A stretch of DNA of 64,000 nt, from positions 17,338,502 to 17,402,501 of the forward strand of contig NC_089591.1 of assembly GCF_019320115.1 (NCBI RefSeq), in the 5' to 3' direction. The notes beneath the pieces were generated by a model that was given only the letters and a program-made list of their open reading frames with translations, ran no database searches and had not been told where the DNA came from. Positions 49,001 to 61,836 of the stretch are shown one piece after another. Every line of letters starts with the position of its first letter. Position 1 is the first letter of the stretch. The position numbers and the translations under genes are program-made. The DNA is from Miscanthus floridulus. Taxonomy: Eukaryota; Streptophyta; Magnoliopsida; Poales; Poaceae.

Positions 49001-49369
49001 ATAAAGATAGTAATGAGACAGTGACATTTATTACATCACAAACACTGAGGAATACTGCTGCAAATAAAAAGCTACAATGCAGAAAGAAAGGAAGAAAGGT
49101 ATGAGCAATCAAGTGTCATTTTAAGTTGTTGTCTAGATTATTAACATGAACTTTGTTCACTTATACATGTATGTTTGTTCACTTAACATGAGCAATCAGG
49201 AGTTCATGCCTTATGTGTTTATAGTTCGGCTTTAGTATCCATTCTATTTGTTAAACCCAAAAATATTGTTGTCTATCATGTGTTGTCTATGTTTGATTCC
49301 AACTGTGTGATCAACTATATATATTACTAATGCATGTCATTTTGACTTTTTTAGGAAGATCAACCTTGA
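46024..49369 (+). pseudogene. 3' end of a CACTA-encoded gene with exon structure (Transposase_24-like)
   Basis: Pieces of the accessory protein of CACTA elements. 46040-46130 reads EKARIWKISKYRYKGWRAQL, then a stop. 46770-46850 has GKHTRKQEIDGKY. Exon 48051-48416 has GYLAKYPTRSQLMNERIEEQ followed by a coiled-coil with MQAEVEKLKEKLTVQAAERE, and carries stops at 48114-48116 and 48375-48377. Four further segments are open and joined by canonical GT-AG borders in phase 0: 48568-48645, 48735-48818, 48910-49098, and 49355-49369 ending in TGA. The coiled coil suggests dimerisation. In related elements this protein binds subterminal repeats. A gypsy LTR fragment separates the early and late exons. 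The early exon assignments are weaker than the late ones. Confidence 0.65.
46990..47730 (+). repeat. Gypsy LTR-like fragment inside the CACTA element
   Basis: Diverged but co-linear with about 36390-37075 of the solo A-family LTR, for example TGGTTTGAAAGTTACAGCCG against TGGTTTAAGAGTTATGCCTG, and CAAGTCATTCGGACTTGTAT against CAAGTCATTTGGATTTGTAT. No LTR ends or target sites are visible, so it is a piece, not a full insertion. Confidence 0.6.
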
Positions 49370-49639
49370 GGGAGTCTTGGCAAGCTAAAATGAATCAAAT
49401 ATTGTGCAACGAGAAAGATATCATGTTGATCTATGCTAAGAGACATGTATTTTTGTTTATGATTGCCTATTTGTAGCATAAGTTAGTGGTTTGTAATGCA
49501 GTTCAACTTTGCAATTACCTATTTGGAAATAGGAAGGCATTTGACTTCCTTACATTGTACAAACTATTGAATGCTTATGATCCAAGTTATTAATATGATT
49601 GCCTTTTTGTGCCATTGAATTTTGTAATTTTATGAATTT

Positions 49640-50174
49640 CTGTGCAATGAATTTGATGCAATAATTGGTTGCCCTTCAAATCTCATGTCGATGCAATAGT
49701 TTGTATTGCATCCAAGCTCATGTCGATGTGATAGTTTGTATTGCATCTAACCTCATGTCAATGCAATAGTTCGAATTGCATTGAACATAATGTCGATGCA
49801 ATAGTTCCTATTGCAACGAACCAAAATGATGACGCAATAGAACCTATTGCATCGAATCAAAATGGTGATGCAATAGATTATATAGCATCGAACCTAATAT
49901 GGATGCAATATAGTCTATTGCATCGAACGATAGCCGTTGCAATAGATGTATTGCATCAACATGATTTGGATGCAATAAGCTATTTCATCTCTCAATTTTG
50001 ATGCAAGAGACAACGGATGGATGATGCAATAGCTGCTTCTCACATCAACCACAAGTAACCGATGCGAAAGGCTATTGCATCAAGACCACTTGCATCGGCT
50101 GGCATCAAACGAGAAATTGATGCGAAACCGAACTATTGCATCTATTTTAGCCTATAACATAAAAAACTGACCAG
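49640..50174. repeat. Right subterminal repeats of the CACTA element
   Basis: More than a dozen imperfect GATGCAATAG or complementary units between 49650 and 50150, ending at the right inverted repeat. The distribution mirrors the left end. Confidence 0.82.
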
Positions 50175-50203
50175 TGCAATAGGGTCAAAATTTAGTAGTG
50201 ATA

Positions 50204-53200
50204 CGGTTGTCCCCATTAAACAAGTTGACACGCGCAAACTCTCACTTATATAAATTCGGTAGTCCGCCGAGTGTGATGAAGGACCTCGGTAAATCAACTT
50301 CACAACCAAGATCACGTGATTAAGCAAATACACATCACATACATAGAGTTGCAGTGGAAATAATGTTACAAATGGGTTCACAAATAATAGTACAAGTTTG
50401 GGTTTCAAAACCAGTTAAAGGAAAACAACATAGCTTTCAAATGATTATATTAATATAAGTTCCAAATACATTGCTAGCATAAGTGACAACCTTTGATAAA
50501 AGCATATAGATGAGAAATAAATATGGAGTCACTGAGCCCACCGGTGGTTACCCACCATCTTCCTTAGGCCAAGAACTTCACCTACAATACGGTGGGATAA
50601 ACCCTGAATACTCGAATGTACTCAGCTAGAATTACTCATCATAAACCAAAAATAAAGTGACAACAAGGATCATGCAAGGCTTTATAAGTGGAGCTAGCTT
50701 GAAAATATTTTGCATAAAAGCCATTAATTCAGCTATACATTTTATAATTCAATCATTAAGTTAATTATAGCTATTCATCTCTAGATTAGCAACTAACATG
50801 TGCTAAACATGTGGTATATCATTTAGTAGCATAACAATAGTAACCATAGCCGGTGTAATAATTCCATGTTCATGATAACCATCATATTCCATAATCCAGT
50901 TACTATGATGTTGCAGCTAGTCGAGTTTCTCACTATCTGGGAGAGATGGTGATTCGAATCGATTTCAACCAACTGGGAATTTATTCCTAACACAAACCTA
51001 GGTCTACCAGCCATGGTAGCCATAGGTCACCTTTGGTACAACTTAGGTCCACATTTCATGGGTTTGACTAGCGCTGCACAATCAGGGACGACCAACTGCC
51101 AGGACGATCAGGACCTACATAGGGTTATCTGCCCAACTGCCCTTAGGGTCACGTCTGGCTCCCCGCACATCCTTACTACCATCTAGAGTGCGCACTTTTA
51201 TAGAATAGGGCCCGGCCTGAGTTGAGCTACTCAGCTTTGTGATTAGAACGAGTTATCCAGCTAGCTAAGTGAGAGGCATGTGTTCAATCTCAGCAGAAGT
51301 GCTAGCAATGGTATGGTCCTTAATCAGCATAGACAGAATCACATGAGTCAACCTACACATAGACTCCGCTCAGCCTCTGGTTACATTACCCCATGGTTCT
51401 ATTCCACGATAGCAAATATTGTCAACCGTGCTTCGGTATCCACCTATATCTCGCAGGTAATAGGAAATCACCTAACTTCTATCGGTCTAAGCATGGCTAA
51501 GCATATATTCAATCCTAGACCTACATAGGGTTAAAGGTATATATATATTATATATATATGGACAAGGTAGTTCTATGCATCAAGTGTTTCCAATGAACTC
51601 TTATAACCGAATGCATCAAACATAAAGGACTCAAGTGATATTTTGTAAAACATGGGAGGCTTAAAATGCTATGGGGCTTGCCTAGAATCCAACACTAGGT
51701 CAGTGTTTGTTGGATGACACTCTCTTGGTGAGCATCTCCCATCTCGGCACTTGCTTAGTCCTTCTGTTTTCTAGATGGATTCACCAAACTCCATCTTCAG
51801 GTTCGGCTCCAACATCACATCATTCACGTGGTGCATCTAGCATACCTAGATGAGATGCAATAATGCAAGTGCATGAATGCAAAGAATGGCAACATGAGAA
51901 GCCTCACATAAAAGTATTCAGGTGAGCACAAGGTTACACTGAACATATATAAGCACTTCATGTTACTTAATTAAACATCCCACAACCTATCTTGCTAGGA
52001 TAGCAAGGAAGGTAGCACCAAGCATGACACAAGTTTCACAAAGTTTTAGGTATATTAACTTAACACCATCAAAGGCATGAGCCACACTTATTAACATGCA
52101 AAGTAAAGCAAGGTGAAGCAAACAATTGTAGGTACAAACACAGATTCTGAACAATAGCATCACAGTCACTTGTTTCAATCGTACCTAGAGTTCTAGGCCA
52201 CCAAAAGGGTGTTCTCTAACATTTTGGAAAGCTTAGAAAAATCACTACAACTCTCCTATTATAACCAATACATGATTCCATGTTCAAATGAGCCAAACAA
52301 TACAATCATTCAGATCTGTCCAGAGGACATGAAAAAACCTGACAACAAACTTCTAAAATCTATAACTCCTAAACCATCAGACCTAAAATCATAAAGTTTT
52401 AGGAAAAGTAAGATAAGGAAATTACATACAACTTTTGTATTCACCATTTTTATAGAAATCATCATTTGATTTATGAAGTTATCATCACAACAGAAAATGC
52501 ACATGCAGCCATTTCAGAATGTAATAATTTGATGTTTCACTTGTTTTGCTGACAAAGAGCATGCACACAAGATCCATTCAAGAACGTCAACCACCACTTA
52601 CATACTTAGAAACACTTTATTTAACACTAATCACTCAAAGCATCACCAAATACAATTACAAGCTTTATCTACAATTATGTTTTTTAATCCTTTCTCCTAA
52701 TAAACATATATATATAATTTTAGTGATATATGAGAAGAACTAGTTTGGGGCTGAGATTTTTATGAGTGGTAGATGTTATCAAAACATGGCTACTACACAA
52801 ATTTTACATGCTCAGGTTTTATAGATTAATTACTATAAAAAAGACAAATTGCTAATGCAAGAAAACTATGTAAAAGCAAGATAAATCTAAAGATCATCAT
52901 TTTCTATAAACACATAGCCATATTATATGTTATGATGGTAGCATAACATCATACAAAGGTAGTGAAACCACATTTTCCATTTTTACACCTAAATAAATTT
53001 TTCGTAGCAAGAAAACATTTTCTGCTTGCCCCGTGGTGCACGAAGGCGGCTCAGCCATAGTAGTAGCGGACCGACGGCTGGCGAGGACAGCACAGGGTCG
53101 GCCGGCCTTTATGGGTGGTGGCTGGCAGTGGCGGGGACCAGCAGGGTGCTCGCACGCACTGAGAGGAGCCCACAGCTCACACTGCGGTGGCTTGACAGGG

Positions 53201-54546
53201 CTTGGTCGCGTGTTCCTGCAGCTACAGCAGCAGCTGCTCCGGCGACGGTGCTATAACGGCCATGGTTGGGGCCAGAGAAGGCGTGGCGACATGAGACAGC
53301 GAAGGCACTAGGGTTAGCGGCTAGGGTGGATGAGGACGGGGAAAGGAGCGGCGGCGATGGGCGTAGCTCTACTCGGCCAGCAACGGTGGCGTCTGTGCGC
53401 GGCTGGCTATGGCAGCGGTGAGGCGACGCAGCAGTGGCGGTGGACAGCAATGAGCGTAGAGCTCGGGCATGGGGAGGCCAAGGGGCAGAAGCACTAGTGG
53501 CAGGAGCTTGCCTGGCCATCAATGGTGGCGATGTCCGCGCGAGCACGTGCAAGCGCCAGAGAGCTAGGGAGAGGGAACAGAGAGCGAGAGAGAGAGAGAG
53601 CACAGGGCAAGCGCTCGGGCTTTTCCTGTCTCCACGTGGTATGAGCATTGGCGAGGTGGCGAACAGCGGGCACACCAGAGGGCCACGCGGCGCTCAGCTC
53701 CTATGCGCAGTTGGCCATGAAGGCCATGCGCCCATTTCAACGAACAGGTGGCGGGCGATGAAGTAACCATCTTCAGGCGTAATTTTGGGCTGCATAACGT
53801 CTGATCTGGGCCTTGGGCCTAAAAGAAAAACCGTTCCTTTCCTGGTGCTCTCCAACTCATATTTAGGGTGCTTGGCCATTAGAGAAACAAATTAATGGGT
53901 AATTAAGCCCAAACTTGACACTATCAGCAACTAATCAAGGATTAAGCCTATCTCTGCTTGAGCTCGAATTACTTGGTCAAAACATGGTCAATTTGGTTCC
54001 AACTTCTTGTATGTCCTTCTCCAAAACATATATTCCAACTTTTACTTTTGGTTCAACTTGAGGTGTTTAACAAATCTTAGAGAATGTGGAACGCCAATGT
54101 CAATGATCCCCAAAACAGCAGCTGATTCCATCTTAAGTCCTCTATTTGAGCCACTTAGGAGTTGAATTAGGTCTTGGTCCAAAAATAAAGTTTGTTGTAC
54201 TCCACTCAATCTTCAACTTTTATTAAAGGTAAAACTTCATATCTAGTATAGAAACCATTTCTTCATCTTGGTCAAAGCAGCACCTCGTTAAACCCTATAA
54301 TTAGGGTTTTCGACCAATTGAGGCATTTTCTTGACATTTTCTCAACATGAACCCTTCATGACTTTTGTTGTAGAGTTAAATTAGAGTCATTTGGGCAAGG
54401 TATCAAGGTTTGGTCTACATCTCATATTCCCATTCACCTGATGAAGCAATTCAAGAAAGATTATAACTTATCATTTCATGTGACTTCTTGATTCAACTAA
54501 GTCTAAATCCATTGCTTAACTCATGCCTAACACCTGGGGTGTTACA
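50204..54546 (-). repeat. 3' LTR of A2, main part
   Basis: On the minus strand it starts TGTAACACCCCAGGTGTTAG at 54546. It matches 59286-62109 and 62915 onward of the 5' LTR. Relative to that copy it lacks about 800 bases (the counterpart of 62110-62905), with about 25 bases of unrelated text near 53000-53025. A (TA) tract at 51537-51561 and a short one at 52700 are shared with the 5' LTR. Confidence 0.85.
53109..53675 (-). other. GC-rich open frame in the A2 3' LTR
   Basis: 188 codons on the LTR sense strand, rich in Ser, Ala, Pro and Arg. About 130 codons stay in the same frame as 62943-63521, for example LLSPSSSTLA. No motif, signal peptide or known family. A GA-rich run lies at 53565-53600. 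Treated as an LTR feature, possibly a leader ORF, not as a proven gene. Confidence 0.35.
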
Positions 54547-54560
54547 ACCCTCCCCCTTAT
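54547..54560 (-). other. Polypurine tract of A2
   Basis: Minus-strand ATAAGGGGGAGGGT directly before the LTR start at 54546. Text further inside (CTCGGGGTGAGATTC) is the usual end of gypsy interiors. Confidence 0.75.
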
Positions 54561-57500
54561 GGGAATCTCACCCCGAGATTTGGTGCGAAATACTTTTAAG
54601 GGAAGAGAAGCATGTCATCCATTTTCCAATATCATTGATAGCATTAGGCTACTTCACTTCGGAGCATCAGAGAGGCTAATTTGGTCAAGATAACTTTCTG
54701 ATATTTGCTCTTTGTAGTAAACTTTTGTTTGAAGAATTTCTTTCATTGACTTCCATGAAGCATTGTTACTTTGGGAGGAATTCAAGATAGCACAACACTT
54801 CATTCTTGGGATACGGAGAGTACTATGGAGCATAATCTAACTACCCACACTCTCTATTTCCCTAGTGAATATAGCATGGACCATGTGAACTTTGCACTAG
54901 ACTGCAAGCTTCTAAAAGATACTCATTACAATGGTTCCATGTTCATTCATAAAGTTTGAAAAGCAGTCCTTTACCAAAGTAGCTTGAGTACAACCTTTCA
55001 TAAGGGATGAGATCACAGATGGGGTAAACATCCTCTGAGGCTATGAGAAACCGAGTAACCAATAGATGATGTCTATGCCGATTGTAATTGTTCAATCACT
55101 CAGATGCCAACCAATGGAAAACTACATAATGTCCCATGTGTGTAGTTCTCTTTCTCTAATGATAACACTGTATTATCTGAGTCCGTTGAGTGAGCGGTGA
55201 ATGTAATAGCTGACTTTGTTGACTCAACGTTTTCAATGATCATTATTGGAGGGAATCCTCATTTCCAAGCGGCAATAGTTATCTAGGTTGAATCTGAGGC
55301 AACCTCTTGGGTAAAAACACATGGAAGGTACCAAGGATAAGTCCACATTGGAAATCATTGCTGAAGAAGGATGATAGCGATGTCTAGAGGACAACAAAGG
55401 TTGCAAGTATTCACTAACTAGAGAAACAGTACACTACCAAGATTGAGTACAATTTTCCTTCATGGTGTTGTTGCACAGTAAGTTGGGTTGACTTGCACTA
55501 TAGCAAAATTAGCCTTGTTGGACTACTTTTGACATTGAGGCTTCCTTTTGTAATGTCAATCAATAACTCAAAATCATAATCTAGAATCTGTTGTTTGACA
55601 CTTTTCAGATTGTTTTTGACTCGTAATGGCACAAATTGACTTGTATAATACCTTGACTGCTCAACATTGTTGATATGAGAGGGCAAAAGAAAGGCACAAA
55701 GGGGTGCAAGGACTCTCCTATAGGGTACCTAAAGGATTATCTAATGACAAAACATTGACCCTGTTGCTAATCTAGGCATCAATTACAAACACCACCTTCT
55801 AATAGCAGTCCATCGAGAAATCATAGATTTTGTACACTTTTGTTTTCAGTTCATATCTCACAAACTACTACTCCATTGTGCACAAATTTTGGTAGTCATA
55901 CAGACCCATGAGTCCTCAAATTACTAACCAAAATTTAGCTCAAACCAACACCGTTTGATTATCCAACCAAATCATCTACCAAAGCTGCTTTGTTCTAGAA
56001 CTTTGGGACCAAACTGTCAAAACATCTCTCAAATCCGATGCTTTACTCAACCAATCCTCAAACCAACTTAATACATTGAGGTATCCTAAGTGAGGAATGA
56101 GCTCGTCAAGTTTTGTGATAATCCAACCATGTTTGATCCTCTAATCACCGGCTTAAAGATAACCGGTTAAGTGCTATAAAATCTCGATAGATTTTCTGCT
56201 CTTCTTTTCCTTTGCTTCACACATTGGGGAGTGTGTTCTGCACTCTTTAACTTTTCTTATAGAAGCAGTAGTAGCTTTCCCACTAAGGAGAGAGACTAGG
56301 GTTTTCCTCATATGCTTCCTAGGGAACAACTTTAATCATTGATTTAGGCACCAGCTCAATGATGCACAAGCATTGGACTGGTGGGCTATTTTTGCAGGGC
56401 ACAATGCATACTTCATGTGGAGGGGCAGTCCTACAAGATAAGGGACCATTGCTAACTACCCTTCTGTGCTTTATCCAATAGAGTCCTGAACAAATCCTTT
56501 GATAGCACCATATACATAATGATGCTGACTAAAACTAGGGATGGGTTTTCTCTAGCTCTTTATTAGCTGATACAGCATCCTGCACTATCTGTGTGAATGT
56601 CCAAGATGGAATTGACTTGACGACACCGGGTCTGGAGAAGAAAGCAGTACTTGCATTGCTGACCGGCTTTGTTGTTTCTTCGTCTAACATTGTTCGATGC
56701 GACATAGCCCTCGGAGCTGCTAAAGAGTTATTACCTAGTCATAACCTAAATTCCTATTGGTAACTAATTAGTTGTCTTCGAACATTTAAAAACTCCAAAA
56801 CTTTTTTATGGTAATAATTGTAGTTGATGTGCAAACAAACAGTTGCCATGGAAGTCAGCCGAGAAGGGGTCACACCGAACAATGTCGGCTTTTGACTACA
56901 TGATCATTTTCCACCTAAAGATCAAGAACTTGAATAGGAAGCTCATGAGTACCAGGTGACCTATTACAGCACATAATATCTCCATCCATTGTCACTCAAC
57001 TGTTAACTTATCCAATGCTACATGTGTACCTTTCTGATCCAACAGGTATGACATAAGTTGCTCACTAGATGACCGTTGTCATTATAGGGATAGTCAAGTA
57101 GAGTCACTTGTCTACCACCTCTTGCAGTATGTTAATGTTCATGTTGGTGACCTATTCTTCAAAGGTTATCCTCTTTGCAACTTCAGAAGGAAGCTCTACT
57201 ACTCTTGGTCTGATATAAGGATCTTCCGATTAGATATGGAGAGATAACCAAGGAAGAGCTCACGTGAAAATAACACATCAGTATAGTTCTGCAATGGATC
57301 ATGACTAGGAACCTTGATACCAGTGTGTGTCGAGCAGCACAACCTTGTGTGTGCACCCACAGGAGGCTCTTGGCTTCATCGCGGCACCGTAGTTGCTACT
57401 AAAACACCATTACTGATCACACACCCAAAGTGAAATTTCAAGTTGCATAGATTGGGTCGTATGAACAAGCACTATGCAAAGGAGGGATAGAAAGCAAAGG

Positions 57501-59235
57501 TAGTCACATGGTTAGGAGTCAACAAGGAGGTGATCCAAAGATCAAAACATAGTGTAAGAAAACATAGCTTAATTGCCGAAGACAACTGAGCAGGGGACTC
57601 TTGCTTTATTTCCATATACGCCTTGTGTCCACCAAGGTGATTACCAAATAAAGATTAACAAGAGATTTGGTCTTACTGAGCAGCAACATGAGATTAAGAC
57701 TGATAAACATCCAGAGACATGAAAGAGTCAGAGTCAAAACAAACAAAATTCGAGGGATAGAGCCAATGCACTAACTAGGGATTCTATTGATAAAGCAATG
57801 ACATGATCTACGAGGAAAAGGTTCCAAAGCCAGGGTAGATAGCGATTAGCATTGCAACAGATCATCTATAGGTCCAACAAGGATTTTTTTAGTAGGGTCC
57901 TCCCACACAGGAGCGAGGCAACCACGACACATGCAAGCATTCAAGGGAACTAAGCTTGGGCTTAAGGTCAAGCAAAGGCATGGATGCACAAACATTCAAG
58001 GGCTAATAATCACACATACAGGCTCAAGCTCCTAAGCAAAGGGAATCTACTAGGAGACAACCATGAGATTAATGTAACTTGAGTGTGGTTCCAAGATTAT
58101 GCCCTTCAACACTTGTATGCTCACAGTGGACAAAAGTGGTGATAGCTACGGCACTACCTAGATAACAAGCATCCACACATACATCATGGTCTTAAGCAAG
58201 CATTTCAAAACACTCAATCCAATTAGCTTAAGCGACTATTACTAAGCACAAAGCTCACACATAACAAGCAGTCACCTACAGCAACACCACTACACATATC
58301 ATGCAAAACATGGTGGTAAGGTACTGTTATCTTTTATTTCCTTTTTATTGAGTAGGTGGATAACTCTTCAAAACAAGTTTTACTTATATTTAGCAAATTA
58401 GTTTTCAGTCATGCACAACATGACCATATGGTTACAATAAGTTATCCATTAATAGAACAAGGGTGAGAGGGGCATGTTTATGCACAAGCAACAATCATGA
58501 TACCTGCTTGTCCTATTCGTCCTCACAAAATTGCTAGCCTAAGGCGGCAATTATGTTCTATGTCAGTGGCATAACATGTACTCTCTCGATATATAGTTAG
58601 TCATTAGCTACATTCAATCTTCGCATTCATGGTTAGCGTACCTACAGAAGGATTTCATTTCAGCCCAACCCCATAATTATATATGCAGAAATGAAAGTCT
58701 GGGCTCTAGGTTGCAAGCTAAATACTTCCATATATATATACTTCCATATCAAAGCTACCAAAAGTAAATATGTCTATACATACATATAGAATGTGCATAT
58801 ATAGTGGTCCCAAAGCTAACCCAAAATTAAATACTTCCATATATATATGAGATATATATACTTAAGTATCAAAACTACCTCTCCCCTTTGACCGCACGCT
58901 CACATCTTGCGGTCATGCCACTCACCATCTTACTTGGGCATAGAGGTATATTGATCCATACATTACCATTCAAACAAATGGCATCCATACAATAGCACGC
59001 CATATGGACGACGAAATAAAAATTGCAAGAAAGTAAACCCTCCATAGTAAGTGTTAGTTTACTTATTGCCACCTAAAGGTCCTTAATTGGGCTTAACTAG
59101 AGGTTATAGCTAGCATAGTTTTGTAAATAAGTTTTGACAAATTTGCGTGTAGCTAAAGTTTTAGTCAAAATAGGCTTTTTAAAACCAAAACTTGGCTTTT
59201 AAAACTATGTACATGATAGTATTATGCTTAATCTC
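54561..59235 (-). other. Non-coding interior of A2
   Basis: About 4.7 kb without gag or pol motifs on either strand. The half nearer the primer site (56655-59235) is homologous to 2044-4757 of A1. TA-rich tracts lie at 58728-58760 and 58835-58865. The longest minus-strand frames (for example 55498-55686) show no retroelement domain. Confidence 0.7.
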
Positions 59236-59247
59236 GCTCTGATACCA
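59236..59247 (-). other. Primer-binding site of A2 (tRNA-iMet type)
   Basis: Minus-strand TGGTATCAGAGC, two bases inside the 5' LTR end, followed by GAGATTAAGCAT as in A1. Confidence 0.85.
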
Positions 59248-60600
59248 GCTATGACAGAACTGCCCAATTTATACAAGATCAAGTAAGGTTGTCCCCATTA
59301 AACAAGTTGTCATGCGCATACTCTCACTTATATAAATCCGGTAGTCCGTCGAGTGTCACGAAGGACCTCGGTAAATCAACTTCACAACCAAGATCACGTG
59401 ATTAAACAAATACACATCACAAACAAAAAGTTGCAATAGAAATAATGTTACAAATTGGTTCATAAATAATAGTACAAGTTTGGGTTTCAAAACCAGTTAA
59501 AGGAAAACAACATAGCTTTCAAATCATTACATTCATATAAGTTCCAAATACATTGCTAGCATAAGTGACATCGTCTGATAAAAGAATATAGATGAGAAAT
59601 AAATATGGAGTCACCGAGCCTACCGGTGGTTAGCCACCATCTTCCTCAGGCCAAGAACTTCACCTGCAACATCGTGGGATAAACCTTGAGTACTCGAATG
59701 TACTCTGCTAGACTTCCCCATCATAAACCAGAAATAAAGTGACACCAAGGATCATGCAAGGCTTTATAAGTGGAGCAGCTTGACAACATTTTGCATAAAA
59801 AGCCACTAATTTGGCTATACATTTTATAATTCGATCATTAAGATAATTGTAGCTATTCATCTCTAGATTAGTAACTAACCTGTGCCAAACATGTGGTATA
59901 TCATTTAGTAGCATAACAATAGTAACCATAGCTTGTGTAATAATTCCATGTTCATCATAACCGTCATATTCCATAATCTAGTTACTACGATGCTGGAGCT
60001 AGTCGAGTTTCTCTCTATCTAAGAGACACAGCAATTCGAATCGATTTCAACCAGCTAGGAATTTATTCCTAACACAAACCCAGGTCTACCAGCCATGGTA
60101 GCCTTAGGTCACCTTTGGTATAACTCAGGTCCATAATTCATGGGTTTGACTAGCGCCGCACAATCAGGGATGACTAGCTGCTAGGACGATCAGGACTACC
60201 CTGCCCTTGGGCTCACATCTGGCTCCCTGCACATCCTTACTACCATCCAGAGTGCGCACTTTTATAGAATAGGGCCCGGCCTGAGTTGAGCTACTCGGCT
60301 TCGTAGTCGGAATGAGTTATCCAGCCAGCTAAGTGAGTGGCATGTGTTCAATCTTGGTAGAAGTGCCAGCAACGGTACAGTCCTTAATTGGCACAGATGG
60401 AGTCACATGAGTCAACCTACACATAGACTCCATCTGGCCTCTAGTTACATTATCCCATGGTTCTGTTCCACGATAGCAAATAAAGCCAACCGTGCTTCTG
60501 TATCCACCTATATCTCGCAAGTGATAGGAAATCACCTGACTTCTACTGGTCTAAGCATGGCTAAGCATATATTTGATCCTGGACCTACATAGGGTTAAAG

Positions 60601-60623
60601 GTATATATATATATATATATATG
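60601..60623. repeat. Short (TA)n tract in the A2 5' LTR
   Basis: The counterpart of 51537-51561 in the 3' LTR, where it is interrupted by TTA. Confidence 0.85.
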
Positions 60624-61763
60624 GATAAGGTAGTTCTATGCATCAAGTGTTTCTAATCAACTCTTATAACCTAATGCATCAAACATAAAGGACTCAAGTA
60701 ATATTTTGTAAAATATGGGAGGCTTAAAATGCTCCGGGGCTTACCTAGAATCCAACACTAGGTTAGTGTTTGTTAGATGACACTCGATTGGCGAGCATCT
60801 CCCATCTCGGCATTTTCTTAGTCCTTCCGTTTTCTAGATGGATTCACCAAACTCCATCTTTGGGTTCAGCTCCAACATCACGTCATTCACATGGTGCATC
60901 TAGCATACCTAGATGAGATGCAACAATGCAAGTGCATGAATGCAAAGAATGGCAATATGAGATGCCTCACATAAAAGTATTCAAGATGAGCACAAGGTTA
61001 CACTGAACATATATAAGCACTTCACGTTACTTAATTAAACATCCCACAACCTATCATGCTAGGATAGCAAGGAAGGTAGCACTAAGCATGACAAAAGTTT
61101 CAAAGGTTTTAGGTATATTAACCTAACACCATCAAAGGCATGAGCCACACTTATTAACACGCAAAGTAAAGCAAGGTGAAGCAAACAATTATAGGTACAA
61201 ACACAGATTCTGAACAGCAGCATCATAGTCACTTGTTTTGATCATACCTAGAGTTCTAGACCACCAAAAAGGGTGTTATCTAACATTTTGGAAAGCTTAG
61301 GAAAAATCACTACAACTCTCCTATTATCACCAATACATTATTCCATGTTCAACTGAGCCAAACAATATAATCATTCAGATCTGTCTAGAGGACATGCAAA
61401 AACCTGACAACAAACTTATAAAATCAATAACACCTAAACCATCAAACCTAAAATCTTGAAATTTTAGGAAAAGTAAGATAAGGAAATTATCTACAACTTT
61501 TGTATTCACTATTTTTACAGAAAACATCATTTGATCCATGAAATTATCATCACAACAGAAAATGCACATGCAGCCATTTCAGAATGTAACAATTTGATGT
61601 TTCACTTGTTTTGCTAACAAAGAGCATGCACACATGAGCCATTCAAGAACTTCAACCACCACTAACATACTTAGCAACAATTTATTGAACACCAATCACT
61701 CAAAGCATCACCAAATACAATTACAAGCTTTATCTACAATTATGCTTTTATTAATCCTTTCTC

Positions 61764-61766
<3 letters not shown>

Positions 61767-61830
<64 letters not shown>
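61767..61830. repeat. (AT)n microsatellite, about 64 bases
   Basis: A pure AT run in the A2 5' LTR. The corresponding site in the 3' LTR (near 52705) has only about a dozen bases of TA. Confidence 0.95.

Positions 61831-61836
<6 letters not shown>

Larger units (their letters stand above)
43649..50200 (+). mobile_element. CACTA (En/Spm-type) transposon, non-autonomous
   Basis: The inverted ends start CACTACTAATTTTTGACC (left) and CACTACTAAATTTTGACC (right, complement), matching at about 24 of 26 positions. The flanking triplets are GTA (43646-43648) and ATA (50201-50203), a CACTA-size duplication with one change. Excision restores the A-family reading CAAGTACGGTTG. Dense GATGCAATAG-type subterminal repeats occur in both orientations. 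The interior holds the decayed end of a CACTA gene on the plus strand (46024-49369), a gypsy LTR-like fragment and nested PIF elements. I see no TNP2-type transposase catalytic domain. Confidence 0.9.

Noticed and set aside
55498..55686. A minus-strand frame in the A2 interior as a protease relic
   Set aside because: No Asp-Thr/Ser/Leu-Gly active site or flanking Gag, so there is no support for retropepsin.
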